A stretch of 64,000 nt of DNA from GCA-2731375 sp964590195 (GCA_964590195.1 CAZPWJ010000002.1:60252-124251); one strand, 5' to 3'; numbered from the stretch's first letter, positions 8,051 to 17,456 are shown. A program made the numbers and translations. The notes: generated by a model from the sequence alone, not told the origin.

Positions 8051-9794
8051 CAAAAATCATGACGCGGCCAGTCTGACGCCGAGGATACTGCTGATCGAAG
8101 ATGACGAGGATGATTATATCCTCGCGGCTGACCATCTAGAGGGCATATACGGCGACAATTTGCGCCTGTCCTGGGCGAAAAGCTTTGAAGAGGGCTTGGC
8201 CTCGCTGCAAAGGAAAATGTACGACATCGCCTTGGTCGACTACCGCCTGGGCGCCCGTAACGGTTTGGAGCTGATTAACCTGGCCTCGGCGCAGGGCAAA
8301 TGCGATGCCGCGATGATTTTGTTGACCGGCCAGGACAGCAACGAAATTGACCTGCTGGCGATGGAAGCCGGGGCCATGGACTATCTGGTCAAGGGCAATA
8401 TGACCGAGGATCAGTTGGCCCGCGCGATCCGCTACAGCATCAAGCAGAAACGTATCCAGTCGCGGCTGTCGAGGTTAGCTGAATATGATGCCCTAACCTC
8501 TTTGGCGAACCGCACCCTATTCGACCGGCAGCTGGCGGATTCCGTTGCGCAGTGTCAGCGAACGGGCAAGCCGTTTGCCCTGATGCTGGTGGATATCGAT
8601 GAATTCAAGGCCGTTAATGATACCTATGGCCATCCCGCCGGCGACCGCGTGCTTGTTCAAAGTGCGCGGCGGCTGACCCGCTGTGTGCGGGAGACAGATT
8701 TCGTGGCCCGGCTGAGCGGTGATGAATTCGCCGTGATTGCAACCAATTTAGAATCTTCCGATTCCGCTACGATCATAGCGAAGAAGATCATCGAGGAAAT
8801 GTCCGCGCCTATTAAGATAGGCGGGGATGAAACCTCGGTTGGCTGCAGCATTGGCATCGATACGCTGACACCGGGCGACCACGACCAGGAGCAGTTGCTG
8901 AAGAATGCTGATTTGGCCTTATATCAGGCGAAAAACGCAGGCCGGCTGACATTTCGTTTCTTCGATGATGCCTTGGATGCCAGGGAGCGAAAACGCAAGG
9001 ACCTGGAAAAGGAACTTCGTGCCGCCCTCGGGGACGGCAGCTTTCAACTCTATTATCAGCCCAAAATTCGCTCCTCGGATCATCAGTGCATTGGTTGCGA
9101 GGCCCTGCTGCGGCTGGAGCGGGCCGGACAGCAGCCATTGCTGCCCGCGGGCTTGATTGAAATAGCCGAGGCGACCGGTCTGATAGCCGAACTGGGTGAA
9201 TGGGTCGTGCGTGATGTCTGCCGGCAGATCGCGGCCTGGAAAACGCAGGATATCCATCCAAGCACCGTGGCGGTGAATATATCGCCGCTACAGTTCCGCA
9301 AGGGCGATCTGGTCGAGACGGTAAGGGCGGCGGCCAGGGAATACGATGTTGACCCGGCGCTGCTGGAGTTCGAGATCACGGAAGGTCTGGTGATCGAGAA
9401 CGCGGATCACGTTGCCGCGGCGTTGAAAACCCTGCGCGATATGGGTGTTAAGATCTCCATCGATGACTTCGGGACCGGTTATTCATCCCTGGCGTATCTG
9501 ACCAAATTTCCGATTGATAAATTGAAAGTCGACCGATTTTTCGTCGCAGGTATTCCAGGCAACAAAACGCACGAAATGATCGCCTCCACCGTGGTCCATT
9601 TGGCCCGCGGCCTGGATGTCGATGTGGTCGTCGAAGGCGTGGAAACGGAAGCGCAGTTGCGTTTCTTCGATGCCTTGAGCTGCGATGAAATGCAGGGCTA
9701 CTACTTTAGCAAACCTGTTGCAGCGGACGAGTTCGTGCGCTGGCTGGCGGACTATCGCCCCAGCCTGGGCGAGAATTACGCCGCGGCTGGATAA
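8037..9794 (+). CDS. Response regulator with GGDEF and EAL domains (c-di-GMP turnover)
   Basis: This is a 585-residue three-domain regulator. The receiver domain (about 15-135) has acidic residues EDDEDD, phospho-acceptor Asp68, Thr97 and Lys119. The GGDEF domain (about 150-310) carries SGDEF at 227-231, an accepted active variant, with an inhibitory-site RETD (218-221) exactly five residues before it. The EAL domain (about 325-575) has EALLRL at 355-360, NIS, EITE, DDFGTGYSS at 476-484, KVDRFF, EGVE and QGYYF, so all catalytic positions look intact. Both synthesis and hydrolysis of c-di-GMP are therefore possible. Start ATG 8037 overlaps the kinase gene. An in-frame upstream start would only read back into the kinase. 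Confidence 0.94.
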   Translation: MASASKNHDAASLTPRILLIEDDEDDYILAADHLEGIYGDNLRLSWAKSFEEGLASLQRKMYDIALVDYRLGARNGLELINLASAQGKCDAAMILLTGQDSNEIDLLAMEAGAMDYLVKGNMTEDQLARAIRYSIKQKRIQSRLSRLAEYDALTSLANRTLFDRQLADSVAQCQRTGKPFALMLVDIDEFKAVNDTYGHPAGDRVLVQSARRLTRCVRETDFVARLSGDEFAVIATNLESSDSATIIAKKIIEEMSAPIKIGGDETSVGCSIGIDTLTPGDHDQEQLLKNADLALYQAKNAGRLTFRFFDDALDARERKRKDLEKELRAALGDGSFQLYYQPKIRSSDHQCIGCEALLRLERAGQQPLLPAGLIEIAEATGLIAELGEWVVRDVCRQIAAWKTQDIHPSTVAVNISPLQFRKGDLVETVRAAAREYDVDPALLEFEITEGLVIENADHVAAALKTLRDMGVKISIDDFGTGYSSLAYLTKFPIDKLKVDRFFVAGIPGNKTHEMIASTVVHLARGLDVDVVVEGVETEAQLRFFDALSCDEMQGYYFSKPVAADEFVRWLADYRPSLGENYAAAG

Positions 9795-9833
9795 CGCCGG
9801 CGCCGCCGAATACCGCAACAAGCCTGGAGCCGT

Positions 9834-11012
9834 CTACCTGGCCAGGCTGCGCATGCCCCGGTCCAGGCCGTCCAGGGTCAAGCCAAACATGCGGTGACCC
9901 ATGATCTGTTGCAGCATTTGCAGGGACGGGGTGTATTCCCAATGACGTTCGGGCACAGGGTTGATCCAGCAGGAATGCTTGAAATGATCCAGCATGCGTT
10001 CCATCCAGACCTGGCCGGCTTCCTCGTTCCAATGTTCCACGCTGCCGCCCGGATAGACGATTTCATAGGGGCTCATGGTGGCGTCACCGACAAATATCAG
10101 CTTCCAGTCCGGTCCGTAGGTGTTGATCAACTGCGATGTGGGAATGTGTTCCGTATGGCGGCGGCGGTTATCCCGCCAGACCTTCTCGTACATGCAGTTA
10201 TGGAAGTAGAAGGACTCCATATGCTTGAATTCGGTCCGCGTGGCCGAGAACAGCTCCTCCATGGTGCGGATGTGATCGTCCATGGAACCGCCCACATCCA
10301 GCAGCAATAATACCTTCACCGTGTTGCGCCGTTCGGGCCGCATCTTGATGTCGATATAGCCGCCGTTCCTGGCGGTGGAGCGGATGGTATCGTCCAGATC
10401 CAGTTCGTCGGGGGCGCCTTCGCGGGCGAACTGGCGTAGGCGGCGCAGGGCGACCTTGATGTTGCGGGTGCCAAGCACGACGGTGTCATCGAAGTTACGG
10501 TATTCCCGCTTGTCCCAAACCTTGACGGCCCGGCGGTGGCGGGATTTCTCCTGGCCGATGCGGATGCCTTCGGGGTTATAACCCTGGGCGCCAAAGGGGG
10601 AGGTGCCCCCCGTGCCGATCCACTTGCTGCCGCCCTGGTGCCGTTTTTCCTGTTCCTCGAGGCGCTTTTTCAGCTCCTCCATGATCTTTTCCCAGCCGCC
10701 CAAGGCCTCGATATTGGCCTTTTCCTCTTCCGTCAGGTGCAACTCGGTCAGTTTGCGCAGCCATTCTTCCGGAATTTCGGTGACGGTGCCTTCCTCAGGC
10801 TGCTCCAATCCCTTGAAGACGGTGCCGAAGATCCGGTCAAACTTGTCCAGGTTGCGCTCGTCCTTGACCAGACAGGAACGGGACAGATAGTAGAAATTAT
10901 CGACGCTGTATTCCGCCACGTTGGCTGACATGGCTTCCAAAAGGGTGAGGTATTCCTTCAGGCTGACCGGAACCTTGGCGGATTTCAGCTCGTAGAAAAG
11001 ATCGAAGAACAT
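9834..11012 (-). CDS. VWA-domain protein, CoxE-like
   Basis: This 392-residue protein of the CoxE/COG3825 type has an N-terminal alpha-helical part, a charged middle section (about 95-175) and a C-terminal von Willebrand A domain. The metal-ion site is DVGGSM at 239-244, a DxGxS form as in related CoxE proteins. Such proteins pair with a MoxR ATPase and act in maturation or metal loading of client enzymes; CoxE and CoxD serve CO dehydrogenase. No CO dehydrogenase gene is visible here, so the client is unknown. The start ATG has AGGGAAAA 5 bases upstream, and the gene lies 26 bases behind the MoxR gene. Confidence 0.85.
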   Translation of the reverse strand: MFFDLFYELKSAKVPVSLKEYLTLLEAMSANVAEYSVDNFYYLSRSCLVKDERNLDKFDRIFGTVFKGLEQPEEGTVTEIPEEWLRKLTELHLTEEEKANIEALGGWEKIMEELKKRLEEQEKRHQGGSKWIGTGGTSPFGAQGYNPEGIRIGQEKSRHRRAVKVWDKREYRNFDDTVVLGTRNIKVALRRLRQFAREGAPDELDLDDTIRSTARNGGYIDIKMRPERRNTVKVLLLLDVGGSMDDHIRTMEELFSATRTEFKHMESFYFHNCMYEKVWRDNRRRHTEHIPTSQLINTYGPDWKLIFVGDATMSPYEIVYPGGSVEHWNEEAGQVWMERMLDHFKHSCWINPVPERHWEYTPSLQMLQQIMGHRMFGLTLDGLDRGMRSLAR

Positions 11013-11038
11013 GGGCGTTTTCCCTAAAGCCGTGCTGC

Positions 11039-11887
11039 CTAGTTACCCTGCTCCCGCCGCGCCAAAAAGGCCAGGCGTTCGAACAGATGCACGTCCTGCT
11101 CGTTTTTCAACAGGGCGCCGTGCAGGGGTGGGATCAGTTTTTTCGGATCCTTGGTGCGCAGGATTTCAGGCGAGACATCATCCGACATCAACAGCTTCAG
11201 CCAATCCAGCAGTTCGGAAGTGGAGGGCTTTTTCTTCAGGCCGGGCACATCGCGCACTTCATAGAAGATATTCAGCGCCTCGCGGACCAGGGATTTCTGG
11301 ATGTCCGGGTAATGCACATCGATGATTTCCTGCATTGTGTCCCGCTCCGGAAAGCGGATGTAGTGGAAGAAACAGCGGCGCAGGAAGGCGTCTGGCAATT
11401 CCTTTTCGTTGTTCGAGGTGATCATCACGATCGGCCTGTTTTGCGCGATCACCCTTTCCTGTGTCTCGTAGACAAAGAATTCCATACGGTCCAATTCCAA
11501 CAACAGATCGTTGGGGAATTCGATGTCCGCCTTGTCCACTTCATCAATCAACAACACCGGGGACTGTGGCTGCGTAAAGGCATCCCACAGTTTGCCGCGC
11601 ACGATGTAGTTGGAGATGTCCTTGACCTTTTCATCGCCCAACTGCGAATCCCGCAGGCGCGAGACCGCATCGTATTCGTATAGGCCCTGGGCCGCCTTGG
11701 TGGTGGACTTGATGTGCCACTCGATCAGGGGCCGGTCCAATGCCTTCGCCACTTCGTGGGCCAGCACGGTTTTACCGGTGCCGGGCTCGCCCTTGATCAA
11801 AAGAGGCCGCTGCAGGGTGATAGACGCATTTACCGCGATCATAAGATCGTCCGTTGCTACGTAGGAGTCCGTACCTTCAAATTTCAT
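11039..11887 (-). CDS. MoxR-family AAA+ ATPase
   Basis: This is a 282-residue AAA+ chaperone-like ATPase of the MoxR family. Walker A GEPGTGKT is at 33-40 and Walker B LLIDEVDKA at 112-120; the sensor-1 segment MITSNNEKELPDAFLRR and the arginine finger region follow. It is the upstream partner of the VWA/CoxE-like gene, the usual two-gene arrangement in which the ATPase remodels a client recognised through the VWA protein. The ribosome site before the ATG (11885-11887) is weak, but the N-terminus MKFEGTDSYVATDD matches the family's usual start. Confidence 0.9.
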   Translation of the reverse strand: MKFEGTDSYVATDDLMIAVNASITLQRPLLIKGEPGTGKTVLAHEVAKALDRPLIEWHIKSTTKAAQGLYEYDAVSRLRDSQLGDEKVKDISNYIVRGKLWDAFTQPQSPVLLIDEVDKADIEFPNDLLLELDRMEFFVYETQERVIAQNRPIVMITSNNEKELPDAFLRRCFFHYIRFPERDTMQEIIDVHYPDIQKSLVREALNIFYEVRDVPGLKKKPSTSELLDWLKLLMSDDVSPEILRTKDPKKLIPPLHGALLKNEQDVHLFERLAFLARREQGN

Positions 11888-12048
11888 CGTTCGTTACGCC
11901 ATATAATCTGGGGGGATGAGGGATAAGATTTGCCGCCAATTTAGGGTGCCTGGGCCGATAACTCAAGTAGGGCACAAGAATTGCCTGCTATTGCGCGGAA
12001 AATGGCTATTATCTGCCCTTGGTACAGTCTTTTTATATGGATTAGCTT

Positions 12049-13200
12049 ATGAACGATGCAGCAGCCTATGGCGCCGGAACCCTTGGCAAGGGTATCCGCT
12101 GCCGCTTTGTCCAGAGCGTGAACGGCCTTGATATGCACATACTGGAGGCGGGTTTCGAGGAACCGGGGCGGCCTTGTGTCCTGTTGCTGCATGGCTTCCC
12201 GGAACTGGCCTATAGCTGGCGCAAGGTAATGCTGCCCCTTGCGGCGGCGGGCTATCATGTGGTGGCGCCGGATCAGCGGGGCTATGGCCGGACCACGGGC
12301 TGGGACCGGGAATACGACACGGATCTTGGCAATTTCCGTATGCTCAATCTGGCCCGCGATGCCCTGGGCCTGGTCTTCGCGCTGGGTTATGACTCGGTCG
12401 CCGCGGTCGTGGGCCATGACTTCGGCTCCCCCGTCGCGGCCCATTGCGCCTTGATCAGACCGGATGTTTTCCGCTCCGTCGTCCTGATGAGCGCGCCTTT
12501 CGGCGGCCCGCCCGCGATTGATCCCGACGCCCCGCCCGGCCCCGATATTCACGCCGCGCTGGCGGCGCTGGCCCGGCCACGCAAGCATTACCAGTGGTAT
12601 TATTCGACCCGTCCGGCCAATGCCGACATGACGGACTGCCCCCAGGGCATGCATGATTTTCTACGTGCCTACTACCATCACAAAAGCGCCGATTGGGCCG
12701 GCAACGAACCTTATCCCTTGGCGGCCTGGACGGCCGATGAATTGGCCAAGATGCCCACCTACTACATCATGGAGCACGGCCAGAACATGGCCGAGACCGT
12801 GGCGGCGGAGATGCCCAGCGCTCAGGAGATCGGGGCATGTACTTGGTTGAGCGAGGAAGAGCTGGCGGTCTATGCCGGCGAATACGCCCGCACCGGTTTT
12901 CAGGGCGGCTTGAACTGGTACCGGGCGCGGACCTCGGGGAAGTTCGAGGCCGATCTGGAAATATTTTCCGGGCGTAGCATCGACGTGCCGTCCTGCTTTA
13001 TCGCCGGCGCCTCGGATTGGGGCATTTACCAGGTCCCCGGCTCCATCGAGGCCATGCGCGATAAAGCCTGCAGCGCCATGACGGACGTGCACTTGCTGCC
13101 CGGTGCCGGGCACTGGGTGCAACAGGAGCAGGCACAGGCGGTCAGCGACCTGCTGTTGTCGTTTCTGCAAGACAAAAATTTGACGGCAACGCCTGGGTGA
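12049..13200 (+). CDS. Alpha/beta hydrolase, epoxide-hydrolase-like
   Basis: This 383-residue alpha/beta hydrolase has the HGFPE oxyanion motif at 48-52 and the nucleophile elbow GHDFGS at 122-127. The nucleophile would be Asp124, as in epoxide hydrolases and haloalkane dehalogenases rather than Ser esterases. A C-terminal GAGHW supplies the catalytic His. A long cap domain lies between about 160 and 305. The start ATG 12049 has only a weak TGGA upstream. It is followed after 3 bases by a methyltransferase gene, suggesting a shared transcript. The substrate is not deducible. Confidence 0.85.
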   Translation: MNDAAAYGAGTLGKGIRCRFVQSVNGLDMHILEAGFEEPGRPCVLLLHGFPELAYSWRKVMLPLAAAGYHVVAPDQRGYGRTTGWDREYDTDLGNFRMLNLARDALGLVFALGYDSVAAVVGHDFGSPVAAHCALIRPDVFRSVVLMSAPFGGPPAIDPDAPPGPDIHAALAALARPRKHYQWYYSTRPANADMTDCPQGMHDFLRAYYHHKSADWAGNEPYPLAAWTADELAKMPTYYIMEHGQNMAETVAAEMPSAQEIGACTWLSEEELAVYAGEYARTGFQGGLNWYRARTSGKFEADLEIFSGRSIDVPSCFIAGASDWGIYQVPGSIEAMRDKACSAMTDVHLLPGAGHWVQQEQAQAVSDLLLSFLQDKNLTATPG

Positions 13201-13203
13201 GCC

Positions 13204-13926
13204 ATGGCGGAAAATAGCGACATCATAACCAGTTGGCAGCGCAATGCCGCGCTGTGGACCACGGCGGTGAGGGATGACGCTATCCCAAGCCGCGCGGCGG
13301 GTACGGATCAGGCCATCATTGATGCGGTCAAGGCACTGCGGCCGCGGCGTGTTCTCGACATCGGCTGTGGTGAAGGCTGGCTTGTCCGCCGGTTGTGCAA
13401 GGAACTGCGCGAGGAAATCGGATGCAAGGCCGTGGGCATGGATGGCAGCGCGGCGTTGATAGATGCAGCCCGCACCGCCCACCAAGACGGTACCTACAGG
13501 GTGCTGAGCTATGAAACGCTTGCGGTGCGGCCGGGCGAACTTGGCGGGCCTTATGATGCGGTGATTTGCAACTTTTCTCTTTTGGACCAGGATATTGCGC
13601 CAATTCTCGAGGCGGCGGCGAAGTCTCTCTCCATCGCGGGCAGGCTGCTAATCCAGACCCTGCATCCCAGCACCGCATTGGGTGAGGACGTCTATGCGGA
13701 TGGCTGGCGCAATGAAACCTTTGCCTCTTTTACCAGTGGTGATTGGGCGCCCATGCCCTGGTATTTTCGCACCTTGGCCTCATGGTTCGCGGCGCTCAAG
13801 GCTGCGGGCCTGGTGGTAACGGCCATTGACGAGCCGATCAATCAAGACAGCGGAAAGCCCCTTTCCGTGATATTTCATTGTATGGCGAAAGATCCGAGGG
13901 AGTGGGACGATGTCAAACAACGATAA
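13204..13926 (+). CDS. Class I SAM-dependent methyltransferase
   Basis: This 240-residue methyltransferase has motif I VLDIGCGEG at about 50-58, an acidic motif II ending in VGMDGSAAL, and the post-motif segment NFSLLDQDI. The N-terminal WQRNAALWTTAVRDDAIPSR is typical of a small-molecule methyltransferase group. The start is 3 bases after the hydrolase stop, and the 3' end overlaps the next gene by 17 bases, so hydrolase, methyltransferase and isocitrate-lyase-like enzyme probably form an operon. The acceptor substrate is unknown. Confidence 0.85.
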   Translation: MAENSDIITSWQRNAALWTTAVRDDAIPSRAAGTDQAIIDAVKALRPRRVLDIGCGEGWLVRRLCKELREEIGCKAVGMDGSAALIDAARTAHQDGTYRVLSYETLAVRPGELGGPYDAVICNFSLLDQDIAPILEAAAKSLSIAGRLLIQTLHPSTALGEDVYADGWRNETFASFTSGDWAPMPWYFRTLASWFAALKAAGLVVTAIDEPINQDSGKPLSVIFHCMAKDPREWDDVKQR

Positions 13927-14845
13927 ACCCAAGCAGCAGCCGATCTGGTTTGCCGGCGGGGCTGATATGGCGCCGGCGGGTCGGCGGCTTGCTGATCTGC
14001 TGGGCCGCCCCGGCATACTTGGCGTGCCCGGTGCGCACGATGGCATGTCCGGGCTGCTGGCCAGGAAGGCCGGCTTTGAGTGCCTGTATGTTTCCGGTGC
14101 GGCGCTGACCGCCGGCATGGGGCTGCCCGATCTGGGCGTCATGACCATGGAGGAGCTTTGCGGTGCTACGCGCATTCTGGCCCGCGCCACGGGCCTGCCC
14201 CTGATCGTTGATGGCGATACCGGCTATGGCGAGGCCCTGAACGCCATGCGCCTGGTCCGCGAATTGGAGGACGCGGGCGCGGCGGCGGTGCAGATCGAGG
14301 ATCAGGTTCTGCCCAAGAAATGCGGCCATCTGAACGACAAGCAACTGGCCAGCCCGGAAGATGCGGCCCGCAAGATCGCGGCCGCCGTCTCGGCCCGGCG
14401 GCATTTGCAAATCGTCGCCCGTACCGATGCCGCCGCCGAAAGCCTGGATGAAGCGATCCGACGGGCCAAACTGTATGTGGAGGCCGGCGCCGATATCATC
14501 TTTCCCGATGCCCTGATTTCCGACGACGATTTCCGCCGCTTCACCGATGCCGTCAAGGTTCCCGTGCTGGCCAATATGACCGAGTTCGGCCGTACACCCT
14601 ATCGTACGGCGGCGGAGCTGGAGGCGCTGGGCTGCAAGATTGTTATTTGGCCGGCATCATCCCTGCGCATCGCCGCTCATGCGGTAGCCGATCTGTATGG
14701 CGAACTGGCGGCGACGGGCAGTGCCCAGGCCATGTTGGACCGCATGCAAACACGGGCCGAGCTGTACGAGACCATTCGCTATCACGATTTCGAGGCCCTG
14801 GATGCGACAATCGCGCGCAGCGTGGTGCCTGAAACCCCTGAATAG
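13910..14845 (+). CDS. Isocitrate lyase/PEP mutase superfamily enzyme (methylisocitrate lyase-like)
   Basis: This is a 311-residue TIM-barrel C-C bond lyase. DGDTGYG at 101-107 and QIEDQ at 128-132 bind Mg and the substrate carboxylates, and KKCGH at 136-140 carries the general acid/base cysteine loop of methylisocitrate and isocitrate lyases (KRCGH in PrpB). Candidate reactions are 2-methylisocitrate cleavage, 2,3-dimethylmalate cleavage or oxaloacetate decarboxylation. No methylcitrate synthase or dehydratase is nearby, so a role in propionate breakdown is not supported by context. It overlaps the methyltransferase gene by 17 bases. Confidence 0.87.
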   Translation: MSNNDKPKQQPIWFAGGADMAPAGRRLADLLGRPGILGVPGAHDGMSGLLARKAGFECLYVSGAALTAGMGLPDLGVMTMEELCGATRILARATGLPLIVDGDTGYGEALNAMRLVRELEDAGAAAVQIEDQVLPKKCGHLNDKQLASPEDAARKIAAAVSARRHLQIVARTDAAAESLDEAIRRAKLYVEAGADIIFPDALISDDDFRRFTDAVKVPVLANMTEFGRTPYRTAAELEALGCKIVIWPASSLRIAAHAVADLYGELAATGSAQAMLDRMQTRAELYETIRYHDFEALDATIARSVVPETPE

Positions 14846-14913
14846 ATTTCTGCTATAGTAATCGCATAAGGCGCTTTAGATGCCGACGCGATATTGTGGA
14901 GGGAGCGGAAGCG

Positions 14914-15396
14914 ATGGATGTTTCGTGGCTGGAAATTCTGGTCGTTGGCGTGGTCGCCAATATCGTCACCGATATCTACGAGTATCTGCTTGAACGCGGC
15001 CTGGGTAAGAACCGGGATTGGCATTATGTGGGCCGTTGGGTGGCCTATCTGGGCCGAGGCGTCTTTCGCCATGACGATATCCAGGACACCCCTTCCGTGC
15101 GCCGCGAATTGATATTGGGCTGGGCCTTTCATTACCTGGTGGCGATCGTCTTCGCCGAGATCTATTTGCAAATCCTGGCCGCCATTCTGGAACAGCCGGC
15201 AAGCCTGTGGAACGGCCTGGCCTTTGGCATCGTTACCGTGCTGGCGCCATGGCTGATCCTGATCCCCGGTCTGGGCGGCGGTTTCTTTGGCGCCAGCACC
15301 GAGCGGCCCACTTTCGTCCGCCTGGCCAGTCTGTCCGTGCATGCGGTGTTTGGCATTGGGCTGTATCTTGGCGCGCTGGTCTATGCCCTTATATGA
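14914..15396 (+). CDS. DUF2938-like inner-membrane protein
   Basis: This is a 160-residue protein with about four hydrophobic segments, resembling the DUF2938 family of unknown function. I chose the ATG at 14914, 10 bases behind GGAGGGA; a GTG at 14896 would start upstream of that ribosome site. Loop features include the conserved-looking LERGLGKNRDWHYVGRWV near residues 27-44 and GAST around 130. The stop codon overlaps the start of the EamA gene in an ATGA arrangement. Confidence 0.7.
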   Translation: MDVSWLEILVVGVVANIVTDIYEYLLERGLGKNRDWHYVGRWVAYLGRGVFRHDDIQDTPSVRRELILGWAFHYLVAIVFAEIYLQILAAILEQPASLWNGLAFGIVTVLAPWLILIPGLGGGFFGASTERPTFVRLASLSVHAVFGIGLYLGALVYALI

Positions 15397-16286
15397 ATGA
15401 TGCCGCGTTTAAGGTAACTGCCTCGGGCGGCGGCATTCCGTGGCGGGCGGCGCTTTATATCATTGTCGCCTCCGCGCTGTTCGCGACCATGAATGCCTTG
15501 GCCAAATATCTGCTGCTGCCGGGGACGGGTCCCGAGATCGGGGTGTTGCAGATTACCTTCGCCCGTTATCTCTTTGGCACCTTGTTTCTGCTGCCCATCC
15601 TGTATTCCGCCCGTATCGTCCCGCGTACGGCGCATTCCATGAAGTATGCGTTTCGCGCCGGCCTCGGTGCCGCCGGCGTGGCGCTGATGTTTTTTGCCAT
15701 TACCTATATTCCGCTGGCCAACGCGGTGGCGATCAGTTTCAGCTCGCCCATTTTTACGATGATCCTGTCGATCCTATTTTTGGGTGAGAGATCCAACCGG
15801 TTTCGCTGGCTGGCGGCGGCGCTGGGCTTTGCCGGCGTGGCCGCTATCGCGGCGCCGGATGCAAGCATTTTTGGTCTGGCATCACTGATTGCCGTGGCTG
15901 CCGCGATCTGCATGGGGATGGAAGTGACAATGGTGAAGTGGCTGTCCAATCAGGGCGACCGCGCCATCGTCATGCTGTTTTTCGGTAATCTGTTCGGTGC
16001 CTTGCTTACCTTTGTGCCGGCGCTGCCGGCCTGGGTCTGGCCGCAACCGATGCAATGGCTAATCCTGGCCGCGATTGCCCTGGTCGTTATCATCGGCCAG
16101 CGTCTCGTGTTGCACGCCATGGCCTTGGCGGACGCCAATTTCGTGGCGCCCTTCATGTATTCGACAATGCTGTTTTCAAGCCTGCTCGGCGTCCTGCTGT
16201 TCGATGAAATCCCAAGCCTGGCCCTGTTCCTTGGCATGACCCTGATCGTCGCCAGCGGCGTCATCCTGGCCCGCTTTGGCCGTTAG
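15393..16286 (+). CDS. EamA/DMT-family transporter
   Basis: This 297-residue membrane protein has about ten hydrophobic segments in two repeated EamA halves, as in drug/metabolite transporters. The first half ends in FLGERSNRFRWLAAALGFAGV and the second in FDEIPSLALFLGMTLIVASGV, the two conserved repeat ends. The start ATG overlaps the TGA of the upstream DUF2938-like gene, which suggests coupled translation. An apparent longer frame from 15207 only reads through that gene. Its 3' end overlaps that of the convergent SDR gene by 4 bases. The transported compound is unknown. Confidence 0.88.
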   Translation: MNDAAFKVTASGGGIPWRAALYIIVASALFATMNALAKYLLLPGTGPEIGVLQITFARYLFGTLFLLPILYSARIVPRTAHSMKYAFRAGLGAAGVALMFFAITYIPLANAVAISFSSPIFTMILSILFLGERSNRFRWLAAALGFAGVAAIAAPDASIFGLASLIAVAAAICMGMEVTMVKWLSNQGDRAIVMLFFGNLFGALLTFVPALPAWVWPQPMQWLILAAIALVVIIGQRLVLHAMALADANFVAPFMYSTMLFSSLLGVLLFDEIPSLALFLGMTLIVASGVILARFGR

Positions 16287-17041
16287 GTCATGCGCAGGCC
16301 GCCGTCGATACGGATAGTTTCGCCATTCAACATCGGCGAAGTGACGATAGTCTCCACCAATCCGGCATACTCCGCCGGGTCGCCAAAGCGTTTGGGAAAG
16401 GGGATGCGGCCGGTCATTTCATCGATGTAGTCCTGACGCAGACCTGTCGCCATGGGCGTTTCAAACATGCCCGGCGCAATGGCCATGACACGGATGGCGT
16501 GCCGCGATAATTCCCGCGACATGGGCAGGCACATGGCCGCGACGGCGGCCTTCACGGCGTCATAGGTAATGGCCCCGGCCGGGCCGTCATAGCCGGCGAT
16601 GGAAGCGGTGTTAATCAGCACGCCCCGCTCGCCCGTATCGGGCAGGGGATCGCAGCCCGCCATGTCGGCGGCTGCCAGGCGGCAGATATTATATGTGCCG
16701 ACCAGATGCACATTCACCAGGCGAGTATGATGCGCCAAAGGTGTTGGTCCATCGCGTCCCAGCATCAGGCGGCTTTCACTAATGCCGGCACAACAGACCG
16801 AGATGCGGGCCGGACCATGGGTGTCTCGTGCCGTCCTGATTGCCGCCTCGCCAGCTTCTTCCGACGAAACATCGCATTCAACGGCCAGGCCGCCGATTTC
16901 CGCCGCAACCTCCCGGGCCGCATCCATATTGACATCAAGGATGGCGACCTTGGCGCCCAGGCCGGCCAGATGCCGCGCCGTGGCCGCGCCCAGGCCTGAA
17001 CTGCCGCCCGTAACCACGGCGGCCATACCATTGATTTGCAT
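16283..17041 (-). CDS. SDR dehydrogenase, type 2 3-hydroxyacyl-CoA dehydrogenase-like
   Basis: This 252-residue SDR has TGGSSGLG at 11-18 and catalytic Ser147, Tyr160 and Lys164 (YDAVK). The C-terminal half (VMAIAPGMFETPM, FPKRFGDPAEYA, LNGETIRIDGGLRM) closely follows mammalian HSD10 and bacterial 3-hydroxy-2-methylbutyryl-CoA dehydrogenases. It probably oxidises a hydroxyacyl-CoA with NAD. The gene begins one base after the RidA stop, which puts it in one operon with RidA and an LLM-family flavoenzyme. Confidence 0.87.
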   Translation of the reverse strand: MQINGMAAVVTGGSSGLGAATARHLAGLGAKVAILDVNMDAAREVAAEIGGLAVECDVSSEEAGEAAIRTARDTHGPARISVCCAGISESRLMLGRDGPTPLAHHTRLVNVHLVGTYNICRLAAADMAGCDPLPDTGERGVLINTASIAGYDGPAGAITYDAVKAAVAAMCLPMSRELSRHAIRVMAIAPGMFETPMATGLRQDYIDEMTGRIPFPKRFGDPAEYAGLVETIVTSPMLNGETIRIDGGLRMT

Positions 17042-17042
17042 A

Positions 17043-17441
17043 CTACTTACTCGAACCTAGGAAACCATGTGCCTCGATCTCGACCGCCAGGCCGGGGCGG
17101 GCCAGGGCGGAGACCTCAACCAGGGTGGAGCAGGGAAAATCGCCGGTGAAGAATTCCCGCCGTGCCTTCCAGACTTCCTCGCGCCGGGTGATGTCGGTAA
17201 CGAAAATCGTCACCTTGATGATGTCGTCCATCACCCCGCCGGCCTCCTCCACCAGATTTTTGATTTTGGTGAAGGTGATTTTGGCCTGTTCGTAGACGTC
17301 ATCACCGCCGGCGATGACGTCATTTTCATAGCCTGAAACACAGCCCGCGATCTGAATGAAGTTCCCGGCGACCTTGCAGTTGGACCAGGTTTCGGGCGGC
17401 GGCTCGGAAACCTGGGCCGAGATCACGCGTTTCATGCTCAT
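17043..17441 (-). CDS. RidA-family protein
   Basis: This is a 132-residue protein of the RidA/YjgF/UK114 family, trimeric enamine/imine deaminases that remove reactive 2-aminoacrylate, or related enzymes in catabolic operons. The central fold and the C-terminal segment ARPGLAVEIEA match the family, but the canonical active-site Arg is followed by P-G rather than a clear R-x-E context, so deaminase activity is uncertain. The start ATG lies 9 bases behind GGAGGAG. It sits between the LLM and SDR genes in a three-gene operon and may act on an unstable product of one of them. Confidence 0.85.
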   Translation of the reverse strand: MSMKRVISAQVSEPPPETWSNCKVAGNFIQIAGCVSGYENDVIAGGDDVYEQAKITFTKIKNLVEEAGGVMDDIIKVTIFVTDITRREEVWKARREFFTGDFPCSTLVEVSALARPGLAVEIEAHGFLGSSK

Positions 17442-17456
17442 GGGGATTATCTCCTC

